A DNA stretch of 64,000 bases from Thermus neutrinimicus (lineage in GTDB: Bacteria; Deinococcota; Deinococci; Deinococcales; Thermaceae), in NCBI RefSeq assembly GCF_022760955.1, contig NZ_JAKTNU010000005.1, forward strand, positions 2,431-66,430, given 5' to 3'. The notes beneath the pieces were generated by a model that ran no database searches, was not told the DNA's origin, and saw only the letters and a list, made by a program, of their open reading frames with translations. The position numbers and the translations under genes were made by a program. Below are positions 24,697-32,982 of this stretch, piece after piece (position 1 is the stretch's first letter; every line of letters starts with the position of its first letter).

Positions 24697-25349
24697 GGGT
24701 TTTGGTGGTGGAGGACGAGCCTGGGATTTTGGAGCCTATCCTGGCCCTGCTTAAGCGGGAGCGGTACCAGGTACAAGGGGCGAAGAGCCTCCAAGAGGCC
24801 TGGGAGCTTCTGGCAGAGGGAGAGCCCGACGTGCTTGTCCTAGACATCATGCTCCCCGAGGGAGAGGATGCAGGGTTCCGCTTCGCCGAGACCCTGCGCC
24901 AAGGGGGCTTCCGCGGGGGCATCCTGTTCCTCACCGCGAGGGATGCCCTCCAGGACCGCATCCATGGCCTGGAGCTGGGTGGGGACGACTACCTGGTGAA
25001 GCCCTTCCACCTGGAGGAGCTCCTGGCCCGGGTCAAGGCCCTCGCCCGCAGGCACGCCGATTTCAAGGGACGTATCCTGAGAAGGGGCCCCCTCGAGGTG
25101 GATCTGGTGGCCAGGCGGGTGACCCTGGGCGGGAGGGAGGTGGCCCTTTCCCCCAAGGCCTTTGCCCTCCTGGAACTCCTGGCGCAAAACCCCGACAGGA
25201 CCTTTAGCCGTGAGGAGCTCCTCGAGCGGCTCTTCCCGGGAGCCGAAACGGATGCGGTGCTCCGGGTGTACGTGCAAAAGCTCCGCCAAAGCCTCGCCCC
25301 TTGGGTGGTGGAAAGGGTACCCGGGGGCTACCGCCTGGGGAAGCCATGA
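24693..25349 (+). CDS. Two-component response regulator, OmpR/PhoB family (second system)
   Basis: 218 residues from the ATG at 24693. Receiver domain VVEDEPG, Asp in VLVLDIMLPEG, Thr in FLTARD, Lys in YLVKPFHLEEL; winged-helix C-terminus (VALSPKAFALLELLAQNP, DAVLRVYVQKLRQSL, VERVPGGYRLG). It overlaps the membrane protein before it and the kinase after it by 4 bases, so this is one operon with the YceI-cytochrome genes. The frame extends upstream inside the membrane protein gene, without support. Confidence 0.9.
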   Translation: MRVLVVEDEPGILEPILALLKRERYQVQGAKSLQEAWELLAEGEPDVLVLDIMLPEGEDAGFRFAETLRQGGFRGGILFLTARDALQDRIHGLELGGDDYLVKPFHLEELLARVKALARRHADFKGRILRRGPLEVDLVARRVTLGGREVALSPKAFALLELLAQNPDRTFSREELLERLFPGAETDAVLRVYVQKLRQSLAPWVVERVPGGYRLGKP

Positions 25350-26647
25350 GCCTTAGGGCCCGCTTAGCCTATGCCTTCTTCCTTCTGGCCGCCGCCATCG
25401 GCCTCCTTTCCCTCCTTCTGGGGTACGTGGTCTTCCGCAACCTGGTGGAGCGGGACATCGCCCTGGACCTGGCGGAGGTGACGGGACGGGTCCTGAAAGC
25501 CTTGGAAATCACCGATGCGGGCCCCAGGCTCAGCCAGGGGGATGTCTTCCTGGGGACCCATTATGTCTTCGGCTTCCGCCTTTCCCGGGATGGAGTGCCC
25601 ATCCTGGAGGGAGGTTTCGCCCCCAAGGAGGGAGATGCCTGGCGCACGGCCAAGGTCCCCTGGAAAGAGTACGTGTTAGAGGTCCACCTCCGGGTTGAGG
25701 AGTACCGGCGGGCCCTTGGCACCTATCTCAGGGCAAGCCTGAGCCTCCTCTTGCCCCTCCTGCTCCTGGCCGCCTTTCTCGGGTCCTACTTCGCCGGGGT
25801 TCTTTCTAGGCCCCTGCAGGAGCTGGCCCAGGCGGTGGAAAGCCTCTCCTCCCTTCGCTTTCCCAAACCCCTGGCCCCGGTCCGGGAACGGGAACTCGCC
25901 CGGGTTATCCATAGCTTCAACCGCCTGGTGGAGGCGGTCCGGGGAGCGCTGGAACGGGAAAGGCTCCTCACCCGCTACGCTTCCCACGAGCTCCGAAGCC
26001 CCCTGGCGGTGCTCCGGAGCCAAGTGGAGGCGCTCAAGGGAGGTCTTCTCCCCTTAGAACGGGTCCTCCCCCACCTGGAAGGTGCCCTGGCCCGCATGGA
26101 AAGGACCCTCGAGGGACTCCTGGCCCTAAGCCGAGCGGAGGGGGACCTGGAAGTGGACCTGCTTCCCCTAGAGCTTACGGGGTTCCTGAGGGACTACCTG
26201 AAGGGTCAGGAGGGGGTGCGGTTTCGGTACCTTCCCGCTGCGGAAAGTGGTCCAGGGCTAGGCCAACTGGACCCAGGACCCACCGAGCCCGCCTGGATCC
26301 TTGCCCATCCCCTTCTGCTGGAAAGAATGCTGGATAACCTCTTGGAAAACGCCCAGCGCCACGGGGCACCCCCGGTGGAGATCGGGGTTGGCGGTGGAAA
26401 GGAAGAGGTGGTCATAGAGGTGAGGGACCATGGGCCCGGGGTGACGGAAGAAGCCCTGCCCCACTTGACCCAGCCCTTTTTCCGGGAACGTAAAGAGCGG
26501 GAAGGGCTGGGCTTGGGCTTGGCCCTGGTGGAGCAAGGGGTGAAGCGCCTGGGCGGAACGCTGGAACTGGAAAATGCCCGTCCGGGCTTGCGGGTACGCT
26601 TGAGGCTTCCGAGGTGGCGCGGTGAGGCGGCGGACCTTTCTCGTTAA
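25346..26647 (+). CDS. Sensor histidine kinase (second system)
   Basis: 433 residues from the ATG at 25346. Transmembrane helices at about 5-27 and 130-150 flank a periplasmic sensor of about 100 residues; HAMP follows (LSRPLQELAQAVESLSSL), then HisKA with phospho-His in YASHELRSPLAVLRSQ and an ATPase domain (MLDNLLENAQRHGAPP, VRDHGPGV, REGLGLGLALVEQGVKRLGG). The sensor loop is larger than in the kinase at 20531, so it probably reads a periplasmic signal, possibly redox state given the cytochrome in the same operon. Confidence 0.9.
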   Translation: MSLRARLAYAFFLLAAAIGLLSLLLGYVVFRNLVERDIALDLAEVTGRVLKALEITDAGPRLSQGDVFLGTHYVFGFRLSRDGVPILEGGFAPKEGDAWRTAKVPWKEYVLEVHLRVEEYRRALGTYLRASLSLLLPLLLLAAFLGSYFAGVLSRPLQELAQAVESLSSLRFPKPLAPVRERELARVIHSFNRLVEAVRGALERERLLTRYASHELRSPLAVLRSQVEALKGGLLPLERVLPHLEGALARMERTLEGLLALSRAEGDLEVDLLPLELTGFLRDYLKGQEGVRFRYLPAAESGPGLGQLDPGPTEPAWILAHPLLLERMLDNLLENAQRHGAPPVEIGVGGGKEEVVIEVRDHGPGVTEEALPHLTQPFFRERKEREGLGLGLALVEQGVKRLGGTLELENARPGLRVRLRLPRWRGEAADLSR

Positions 26648-27188
26648 GCTTCTCCCCCTCCTGGCTGTGGCCCTCTTGCCCTCAGCATGGGGAGAAGAGG
26701 GGAAGGAAGGGGGGAAAAGGAAAAGTGAGGAGGGGAAAAAGCGCAGGGATGAGGCCAAGGAGGATAACCGGTCCACCCCCCGTTACTACGGCCAGGTGGA
26801 GGGGGTTGAGGAGGACACCCTCTGGGTGGGTGGCCGGGCCCTACAGGTGCGCACCCCCCTTCTCCCCTACCTGGCCCCTGGCATGGTGGTGGAGGTGGGC
26901 CCGGAAGGCCTCGCTGTGCTAAGCCCGGCCACTTGGTCCTACTACCAGGGTCCTGGAAGCCTCGTGGGCCTGGGGCAGGGACCGGTGCGGGCCTGGTGGG
27001 GGGAGGGCGGGCTTCTCTGGCGGGTCCTGCCCGGGTATGGCGGGCAGGCCTCCTTGGTGGCTCGGTACCGCCGGGGAACGTGGCAGGCGGTGCCCAAGGG
27101 CTTTAGCCTCCCCCGCCCTCCGCAGGAGGGATGGTGGCTTTTAGCCCTGGAGGGCAAAACGGGAAAGTTGATCCGGCGGCTGGAGTGA
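26622..27188 (+). CDS. Secreted protein of unknown function, last gene of the island
   Basis: 188 residues from a GTG inside the end of the kinase gene (26-base overlap). Signal peptide (RTFLVKLLPLLAVALLPSAWG), a highly charged stretch (EEGKEGGKRKSEEGKKRRDEAKED, not quoted further) and a beta-rich domain with YYGQVEGVEEDTLWVGGRALQV that resembles a single DUF5666-like unit. It may be a small relative of the lipoprotein at 21659. Function unknown. Confidence 0.65.
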   Translation: MRRRTFLVKLLPLLAVALLPSAWGEEGKEGGKRKSEEGKKRRDEAKEDNRSTPRYYGQVEGVEEDTLWVGGRALQVRTPLLPYLAPGMVVEVGPEGLAVLSPATWSYYQGPGSLVGLGQGPVRAWWGEGGLLWRVLPGYGGQASLVARYRRGTWQAVPKGFSLPRPPQEGWWLLALEGKTGKLIRRLE

Positions 27189-27193
27189 GCAGG

Positions 27194-28354
27194 CTAAGCC
27201 TCCCCCTCCCAAAGCCGCTCCCAAGGGTCTTGTGCCCGAAGCACTTGCCAACCCTCTCCCGTCCAGAGGAGCTCCAAAGGCCTTGGGGTATCCAGGTAAT
27301 GGAGGCTCATGCTGCTTCCATAGGCGCCCGCCTCGAGGATGGCAATGGCCTCCCCCTCCCGGGGCACGGGTAGGCGCACCTCCCGGGCCAGGATGTCGCC
27401 TGCCTCGCAAGCGGGACCCGCCAGGTCAAAAATCCCTTCCTCCCGGCCCCCTCGCGGGTAAAGGGGCAGGACGGGGTGGCGGGCCCCATAAAGGGCAGGC
27501 CGGATGAGGCTGGTCATCCCGGCGTCCAGGAGGACATACCGCCTTCGGGTCTCCTTGAGGCCCACCACCCTGGACACCAGGACCCCCGCCTCGGCCACCA
27601 GGTACCTTCCCGGCTCCAACCACACCTGGGCCCCATAAAGCCGGGCCAGGTTCCCCATGGGTCCTCCTAGGAGCTCCAGGGGAAGGTCCAAGGCGAAGCC
27701 CCCTCCCAGGTCCAAGACCTCCACCGGCCCCACCTGGGGATGGAGGGCCTCGAGGACCCGATAGCCCTCCAGGAAATCCTCCACCCGGCCCAGGGCCGAG
27801 CCCAGGTGGAGGTGAAGGCCCAAAAAGGTTAACCCCCGTTCCCGGATGGACCTCACTAGCCCCGGCACCGCCTCCGGCAACACCCCGAACTGGCTTTCCC
27901 CCCTCCCGGTGGCCAGGTGCCCGTGCGTGCTCACCGGGAGGTCCGGGTTCACCCGCAGCAACACCCTGGCCTCGGGAAGGTGCCGGGCCACCCGCCCCAC
28001 ATCCCCTTCGGAGTCCAGCACCACAAGGGGTGCCCGTCCCCTCAGGGCGGAAAGGGCCTCAGGGGTTTTCACCGGACCGTTCCACACCACCTGGTCCGGA
28101 CTAAAGCCCACCCGGTAGGCCCTGAGCACCTCCCCCAGGGAAACCGCCTCGGCCCCGAGGCCGAGGGCCCTGAGGCGCCGAAGAAGCCCAAGGCGGGGAT
28201 TGGCCTTCAAAGCGTAGAAAAGGCGGGCAAAGGGGAAGGCTTCCCTCAGGCGCGCCCACCGGGCCTGGATCCGCCCCCAGTCGTAGGCGTAAAAGGGGGT
28301 GGGATACCGATCCAAGGCTTCCCGCAAGGCCGTCTGAAAGGCGGGATCCAGCAT
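27194..28354 (-). CDS. Group IV PLP decarboxylase, diaminopimelate decarboxylase-like
   Basis: 386 residues from the ATG at 28354. Alanine-racemase-fold decarboxylase: FYALKANPRLGLLRRL with the PLP Lys, HLHLGSALG, EVLDLGGGFALDLP, EPGRYLVAEAGVLVSRV, GPACEAGDIL with the cross-dimer Cys, and AGAYGSSMSLHYL. It resembles LysA/DapDC most. Thermus makes lysine by the aminoadipate route and uses ornithine in its peptidoglycan, so the substrate may not be diaminopimelate; ornithine, a related diamino acid or a carboxy-polyamine are alternatives. Next to muropeptide-type genes. Confidence 0.82.
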   Translation of the reverse strand: MLDPAFQTALREALDRYPTPFYAYDWGRIQARWARLREAFPFARLFYALKANPRLGLLRRLRALGLGAEAVSLGEVLRAYRVGFSPDQVVWNGPVKTPEALSALRGRAPLVVLDSEGDVGRVARHLPEARVLLRVNPDLPVSTHGHLATGRGESQFGVLPEAVPGLVRSIRERGLTFLGLHLHLGSALGRVEDFLEGYRVLEALHPQVGPVEVLDLGGGFALDLPLELLGGPMGNLARLYGAQVWLEPGRYLVAEAGVLVSRVVGLKETRRRYVLLDAGMTSLIRPALYGARHPVLPLYPRGGREEGIFDLAGPACEAGDILAREVRLPVPREGEAIAILEAGAYGSSMSLHYLDTPRPLELLWTGEGWQVLRAQDPWERLWEGEA

Positions 28355-28355
28355 C

Positions 28356-28421
28356 CTACCCCTTAAGGCTTCCCAGGGTAAGGCCCTGGATGAAGTAGCG
28401 CTGGGCCACATCCTCCGTCAT
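28356..28421 (-). pseudogene. C-terminal scrap of a MalG-type sugar ABC permease
   Basis: A 21-codon frame, starting at an ATG overlapping the serine hydrolase stop, reads MTEDVAQRYFIQGLTLGSLKG. The AQRYFIQGLTLGSLKG part is the standard C-terminus of MalG-family permeases (LQRYFVRGLTAGAVKG-like). The rest of the permease is missing, so this is a deletion scar, fused tidily between the hydrolase and the decarboxylase. Confidence 0.7.
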
Positions 28422-29395
28422 GTCACCTCCGCGGCCAGGGCATTTCCCACCGCCCGCCGCAAGGGGGCCAGGGAGGGGCGGTGCCGGGTGGGATGCACGG
28501 CGTTGGTCAAAAGGGCCCAGGCGTACCCCCGCACGGGGTCCACCCATAGCCCCACCCCGGTGAAGCCCGTGTGGCCGAAGGCCCCTTCCGAGGCCAGGCT
28601 CCCCCCTTGCCAGCCAAGCCTTTTCCTCTCCCAGCCCAAAAGCCTTTCCCCATGGGGCCTTGCCATTTCCTCCAAGGCCGCCCGGGAAAGCCAGGTGCCC
28701 TGGAGGATGGCCGAAAGCTGGTCCAGCACACCCTCGAGGGTGCCAAAAAGCCCCGCGTGCCCGGCCGCCCCCCCAAGGGCAAAGGCGTTTTCGTCGTGCA
28801 CCTCCCCCCTTAGCACCCGCTTCCTCCAGGGGCAAAGCTCCGTGGCCGCGCTCCGCTCCTTGGGAGGGGCAAAGGTGAGGCCAGGCGGTAGGGGAAAGTG
28901 GGCTAGCGGCCTGCCCCGCACCCGCTCCAGCAGGATCCCCAGGAGGATGTAACCGATGTCGGAGTAAGTGGGTTCCCCCAAGGGCCAGGGGTGTTGCAGC
29001 ACCCGGGCCTTTAGGGCCTCCCCCTCTCCCCAGGTGTACAAAGCCTCCCAGGCGGGGAGGCCTGCGGTGTGGGCCAAAAGGGCCCGCACGCTTACCCCCT
29101 TAAGGGGATGGTCCTTAAGCCAGAGGATCTCGGGGAGGTGCTGGGAGAGGGGGTCATCCAGATCCAAAAGGCCCTCCTCCACCGCCCGCAACACCTCCCG
29201 CAAGGTAAAAAGCGGTTTGGTAAGGCTCGCCAGGTCAAAGTAGAAGCCCTCCTCGAGGGGCACGGGCTCAGGCACCTGCTGAGCCAGGCCCAGGTGGAAG
29301 GCCTCCCTGCGCCCATCGGCATACACCACCCCAAAGGCCAGCCCAGGCACCACGCCCCGGACCACCGCCTCCTCCAAGAGGGCCCTGGCCCGCAT
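28418..29395 (-). CDS. Serine hydrolase, beta-lactamase / class C family
   Basis: 325 residues if started at the ATG at 29395, chosen because TACACT lies 7 bases upstream with a TTGCCT -35; a longer frame starts at 29422. Motifs: S-x2-K in LASLTKPLFTL, Y-x-N equivalent YSDIGYILLG and the late HTGFTG. The family includes penicillin-binding-protein-like amidases and esterases. No signal peptide is seen, so it is probably cytoplasmic. Beside AnmK and NagA it could trim muropeptides or acyl amino sugars. Confidence 0.82.
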   Translation of the reverse strand: MRARALLEEAVVRGVVPGLAFGVVYADGRREAFHLGLAQQVPEPVPLEEGFYFDLASLTKPLFTLREVLRAVEEGLLDLDDPLSQHLPEILWLKDHPLKGVSVRALLAHTAGLPAWEALYTWGEGEALKARVLQHPWPLGEPTYSDIGYILLGILLERVRGRPLAHFPLPPGLTFAPPKERSAATELCPWRKRVLRGEVHDENAFALGGAAGHAGLFGTLEGVLDQLSAILQGTWLSRAALEEMARPHGERLLGWERKRLGWQGGSLASEGAFGHTGFTGVGLWVDPVRGYAWALLTNAVHPTRHRPSLAPLRRAVGNALAAEVT

Positions 29396-29448
29396 GGCCC
29401 CAAGTGTATAACGGTCTGCCATTGGTAGGCAAGTGGTAGAATGGCGCC
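29396..29448. promoter_or_regulatory. Divergent promoter region, serine hydrolase and GntR regulator
   Basis: Minus strand: -35 TTGCCT (29427-29432) and -10 TACACT (29403-29408) with an 18-base spacer. Plus strand: -10 TAGAAT (29437-29442) six bases before the GntR ATG. TGCC-N7-GGCA (29417-29431) sits between and is a possible operator for the GntR protein. Confidence 0.5.
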
Positions 29449-30126
29449 ATGGCCCACGGCCCCCTTTACCTGGAACTGGCCCGGCGGCTCAGGGAAGGCA
29501 TCCTGCAGGGCAACTTCCAGGACACCCTCCCCCCAGAACGGGCCTTGTCCGAGGCCTTCGGGGTATCCCGGGACAGCGTGCGCAAGGCCTTGGACCTTCT
29601 GGAGGAGGAAGGCCTGGTGGTGCGCCGGCAAGGAAGCGGCACCTTTGTGGCCAAAAGGGCCACCTTCCGCACCCGGCTCAAGGGGTTTAGCGAGGAGATG
29701 GAGGCCCTGGGGATGAGGCCCGGCACAAGAACCCTGGGAGTGGAAAAGGGCCCGGCCACCCCGGAGGAGGCCATGGCCCTGGGGCTATCCCCGGGGGAGG
29801 AGGTGCTCCGCCTGGTGCGCCTCAGGCTTGCGGACGGGGAGCCCATGGCCCTGGAACGGGCCACCTTGCCCGCCTGGGCCCTGGAGGAGGCCCCCCCGGG
29901 TTCCCTCTACCGGGCCCTCGAGGCCAAGGGCCTTAGGCCCGTGCGCGCCCTGCAACGCCTCCGGGCCGTGGCCGCCCGAGAAGAGGCCAGGCTCCTGGGG
30001 GTGGAGGCAGGAAGCCCCCTCCTTCACCTGGAAAGGATCAGCTACCTGGAGGACGGAAGGCCCATAGAACGGGTGAAAAGCTGGTACCGGGCCGACCGGT
30101 ACGAGCTCTTGGTGGAGCTCTCATGA
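29449..30126 (+). CDS. GntR-family (HutC/UTRA) transcription regulator
   Basis: 225 residues: an N-terminal GntR winged helix (PLYLELARRLREGILQGNF, LPPERALSEAFGVSRDSVRKALDLLEEEGLVVRRQGSGTFVA) and a C-terminal UTRA ligand domain (LGMRPGTRTLGVEK, VLRLVRLRLADGEPMALERA, ERISYLEDGRPIERVKSWYRADRYELLVEL). UTRA members often sense phosphorylated amino sugars (NagR/YvoA). AnmK overlaps its stop codon and NagA follows, so it is probably the repressor of this amino-sugar set. Confidence 0.9.
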   Translation: MAHGPLYLELARRLREGILQGNFQDTLPPERALSEAFGVSRDSVRKALDLLEEEGLVVRRQGSGTFVAKRATFRTRLKGFSEEMEALGMRPGTRTLGVEKGPATPEEAMALGLSPGEEVLRLVRLRLADGEPMALERATLPAWALEEAPPGSLYRALEAKGLRPVRALQRLRAVAAREEARLLGVEAGSPLLHLERISYLEDGRPIERVKSWYRADRYELLVELS

Positions 30127-31163
30127 GGGTACTGGGCCTCATGTCGGGAACCAGCGCCGACGGGGTGGACCTGGTTCTGGCGGAGTTCACGGGCTCCCCT
30201 CCGGATGTGGTTCACCGGGTCCTGGCCCACCGGGAGGTGGCCTACCCGGAGGAGCTTAGGACCCGGGTGCTTCGGGCCATGCGCCACGGGGACACCCGGG
30301 AGCTCGCCCTCCTCCACCACGACCTGGGGCGGTTCTATCTGGAGGCCGCGCTCCCTTTCAAGGGAAGCGCTCACTTGGTGGCCCTTTCGGGCCAGACCGT
30401 CTGGCATGAGCCACCCCGGGCCACCTTCCAGCTGGGGGAGCCCAGCCACCTGGCCCTGGGCCTTAAGGTGCCGGTGGTCCACGGCTTCCGGGGCATGGAC
30501 CTGGCCGCAGGAGGCCAAGGGGCTCCCCTGGTGGCCTATCCGGACCTCCTCCTTTACGGGGAGGCGGGAAAGCGCAAGGCCGTGCACAACCTTGGGGGAA
30601 TCTCCAACCTGACCTATTTCCAGGGAAAGGATCCCAGCTCCCTGTTGGCCTTGGACACCGGGCCTGGGGTCTGCCTTTTCGACGAGGCTGCGGGCACCCT
30701 AGGGCTCAGCTGGGAAGAGGCCACGGCCCTGGCGGAGGAGGCCAAGCCTGATGAGGAGGCCCTCAGGGCCTGGCTTTCTCATCCCTACTTCCAGGCCCCC
30801 CCACCCAAGACCACGGGACGGGAGGTCTGGTGGCTTGGGAACCTCTCTCCCCTCCCCCAGGAAGCCGGGACGCTCCTCCGCTCCCTTTTGGAGCTAACCG
30901 CCAGAAGCATCTTCCTAGCCTACCGCCGGTTCGTGGGCAGGGTGGACCGGGTCCTATTGGCGGGGAGTGGGGCGAGGAACCGGGTTCTGGTGGGGCTTCT
31001 CTCCCAAGAGCTTCCCGTGGAGCTCATGGGGAACCCGAAGGTACGGAAGGCCCTGGCCTTCGCCCTCTTGGGCTACCTGTACGCCATAGGGGAGGTGAAC
31101 GTGCTGGGCCGGGCCACGGGTGGGCGCAACCTAAGGGCCGGCCAGGTGGTGTACCCAGACTAG
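30123..31163 (+). CDS. anmK: Anhydro-N-acetylmuramic acid kinase
   Basis: 346 residues, overlapping the GntR gene by 4 bases. Family signatures: LGLMSGTSADGVDLVLAEF at the N-terminus, LVALSGQTVWHEPPRATFQLGEPSHLA, NLGGISNLTYF, LDTGPGVCLFDEAA and a late GSGARNRVLVGLL. AnmK opens and phosphorylates 1,6-anhydro-MurNAc from peptidoglycan turnover to MurNAc-6-phosphate. No MurQ etherase gene is seen next to it. Confidence 0.93.
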   Translation: MRVLGLMSGTSADGVDLVLAEFTGSPPDVVHRVLAHREVAYPEELRTRVLRAMRHGDTRELALLHHDLGRFYLEAALPFKGSAHLVALSGQTVWHEPPRATFQLGEPSHLALGLKVPVVHGFRGMDLAAGGQGAPLVAYPDLLLYGEAGKRKAVHNLGGISNLTYFQGKDPSSLLALDTGPGVCLFDEAAGTLGLSWEEATALAEEAKPDEEALRAWLSHPYFQAPPPKTTGREVWWLGNLSPLPQEAGTLLRSLLELTARSIFLAYRRFVGRVDRVLLAGSGARNRVLVGLLSQELPVELMGNPKVRKALAFALLGYLYAIGEVNVLGRATGGRNLRAGQVVYPD

Positions 31164-31172
31164 GAGAAAGGC

Positions 31173-32240
31173 ATGCTGCAAGGTCACATCCTTACCCCTC
31201 ACGGCTTCCTGCGGGGCCGGCTCCACTTTTCCCAGCGCATCGAGGCCCTAGAGGAGGCCCCCGTGGAGGGCCCCTACATCCTCCCGGGCTTCCTGGACCT
31301 CCACGTGCACGGGGGAGGAGGCAGGGAGGTGATGGAGGGCCAGGAGGGCGTGGAGGCCACGGTGCGCTTCCACCTCCGCCACGGCACCACCGGCCTTTTG
31401 GCCACCACCGTGACCGCCCCCTTAGGGTCGCTGGAAAAGGCTCTTAGGGGCATCCGAGAGGCCATGGAAGGTCCCCTAGGGAAAGCCCTTCTGGGAGCCC
31501 ATTTAGAAGGTCCTTTCCTCAGCCCAGGCCGCCTGGGGGCCCAGCCCCCCTTCCCTCTCCCCCCTGATAGGGAGGCGGCCGAGCTCCTCCTCTCCCTGGC
31601 CCCTGTACGGGTGGTAACCCTGGCCCCCGAGCTCCCCGGGGCCTTGGGGCTCATCCGCTTCCTGGCGGAAAGGGGCGTCCGGGTCCAGCTGGGGCACACG
31701 GAGGCGGGCTACGGGGAGGCCCTGTCCGCCCTGGAGGCGGGGGCGGTGGGCTTCACCCACCTCTACAACGCCATGACCGGCCTGCACCACCGCTCCCCGG
31801 GGGTGGTGGGCCTGGCCCTGGAGCGGGGGGCGTGGGCGGAGATCATCCCCGATGGCCTCCACGTGCACCCTGCCGCCCTCCGGCTGGCCCTGCGGGCCAT
31901 CCCCGGGCTCTACGGGGTGAGCGATGCCGTGGCGGCGGCGGGGATGCCGGATGGGGTCTACCCCTTGGGGGCCCACCGGGTGGAGAAGCGGGGGGAGGGG
32001 GTGTGGCTGGGGGAGTCCCTGGCGGGGAGCACCCTCACCCTGGACCGGGCCCTCAGGAACCTGGTGGCCTGGGGGTTGCCCCTGGAGGAGGCCAGCAGGC
32101 GGCTATCCCTGTACCCGGCCCGGTACCTGGGCCTATCCGACCGGGGGGAGATCGCCCCCGGCAAGCGGGCGGACCTGGTGGTGCTGGACGAGGCCCTGAG
32201 GGTGGTGGAGGTGTACCTGGAAGGGGAACGGGTAGCCTAG
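31173..32240 (+). CDS. nagA: N-acetylglucosamine-6-phosphate deacetylase
   Basis: 355 residues, a little shorter than E. coli NagA (382). Amidohydrolase motifs: GFLDLHVHGGGG with the metal site, HGTTGLLATTVTAP, GAHLEGPFLSPGRLGAQ, LGHTEAGYGEALSALEAGAVGFTHLYNAM, IPDGLHVHP and the catalytic Asp in LYGVSDAVAA. It deacetylates GlcNAc-6-phosphate in the cytoplasm, completing amino-sugar recycling together with AnmK. Ribosome binding site aggagaaagg. Confidence 0.93.
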   Translation: MLQGHILTPHGFLRGRLHFSQRIEALEEAPVEGPYILPGFLDLHVHGGGGREVMEGQEGVEATVRFHLRHGTTGLLATTVTAPLGSLEKALRGIREAMEGPLGKALLGAHLEGPFLSPGRLGAQPPFPLPPDREAAELLLSLAPVRVVTLAPELPGALGLIRFLAERGVRVQLGHTEAGYGEALSALEAGAVGFTHLYNAMTGLHHRSPGVVGLALERGAWAEIIPDGLHVHPAALRLALRAIPGLYGVSDAVAAAGMPDGVYPLGAHRVEKRGEGVWLGESLAGSTLTLDRALRNLVAWGLPLEEASRRLSLYPARYLGLSDRGEIAPGKRADLVVLDEALRVVEVYLEGERVA

Positions 32241-32246
32241 CGTCCC

Positions 32247-32342
32247 CTAAGGATCCCACACGTCCCTTGGCCCATCCCCCAGGAGGTTGAAGCCCAGAAC
32301 CGTGAGCAGGATCCCCACCGCCGGGGCCGTGGCCGCCCAGGG
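32247..32342 (-). pseudogene. C-terminal remnant of a DppC-type peptide ABC permease
   Basis: On the minus strand, ending with a stop at 32247-32249, the frame reads PAVGILLTVLGFNLLGDG followed by PRDVWDP. FNLLGDGLRDALDPR is the hallmark C-terminus of DppC/OppC permeases. Only about 30 codons survive, cut off where the methyltransferase fragment begins. Confidence 0.75.
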
Positions 32343-32961
32343 AGCCTCTTCCGGCCACACCGCCCTGGCCCTAGCCCCCCTTGTGCGGGAAGTCATCGGG
32401 CTCGACCTGACCCCAGCGATGGCCATGCCCTTCGCTCAGGCCGCCCACGAACGGGGCCTGGGCAATGTCCGCTTCCTGGTGGGGGACGCCGAGTCCCTGC
32501 CCTTTCCTGAGGAGGAGTTCCACCTGGTGACCACCCGGAGGGCCGCCCATCACTTTCCCCACCTCCCTAGGGCCCTGACCGAGATGGCCAGGGTGCTAAG
32601 GCCAGGAGGCCGCTTGGGAATCGCCGATATGGTGGCCCCGGAAAACCCAGAGGCCGCCCATCTCTTCAATGCCCTCGAGGCAACCCGGGACAACTCCCAC
32701 GTACGGGCGTATACCGTGGAGGAGTGGCTGGGGCTCATCGGGGACGTGGGCTTGAACCTTCTTCACCTCGAGGCGTTTGAGGAGGAGGTCGCCTGGCTAG
32801 ATTGGCTCTATCCCCTTGACCCGGAGGGGTGGGAGGCTAAGCGGGCGGAGGAAGTTCTGGCCCAGGCCTTCCCCGGGACCCGCTCCCTGGTGGTCCGGGA
32901 AGGGCCAGGGGGCCTGACCCTCATCAAGCGCCGGATGGTCCTGGTGGCCCTGAAGGGCTAG
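32287..32961 (+). pseudogene. Class I SAM methyltransferase, N-terminus lost
   Basis: From about base 32340 the frame is a good UbiE-type methyltransferase: SGHTALALAPLVREVIGLDL, NVRFLVGDAESLPFPEEEF, RAAHHFPHLPRALTEMARVLRPGGRLGIADM. Before that, the first 18 or so codons are simply the antisense of the DppC tail. The residues that should precede SGHTALALAP (a substrate-recognition region and motif I, normally VLDVATGTGH) are missing, so SAM binding is probably lost. The open frame (224 codons) is a chance fusion across a deletion junction. Confidence 0.75.
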
Positions 32962-32982
32962 GGCCCAAACTTGGCGAAAACC

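Noticed and set aside
32287-32340. Native N-terminus for the methyltransferase
   Set aside because: These codons are the complement of a permease tail and contain no SAM-binding motif.
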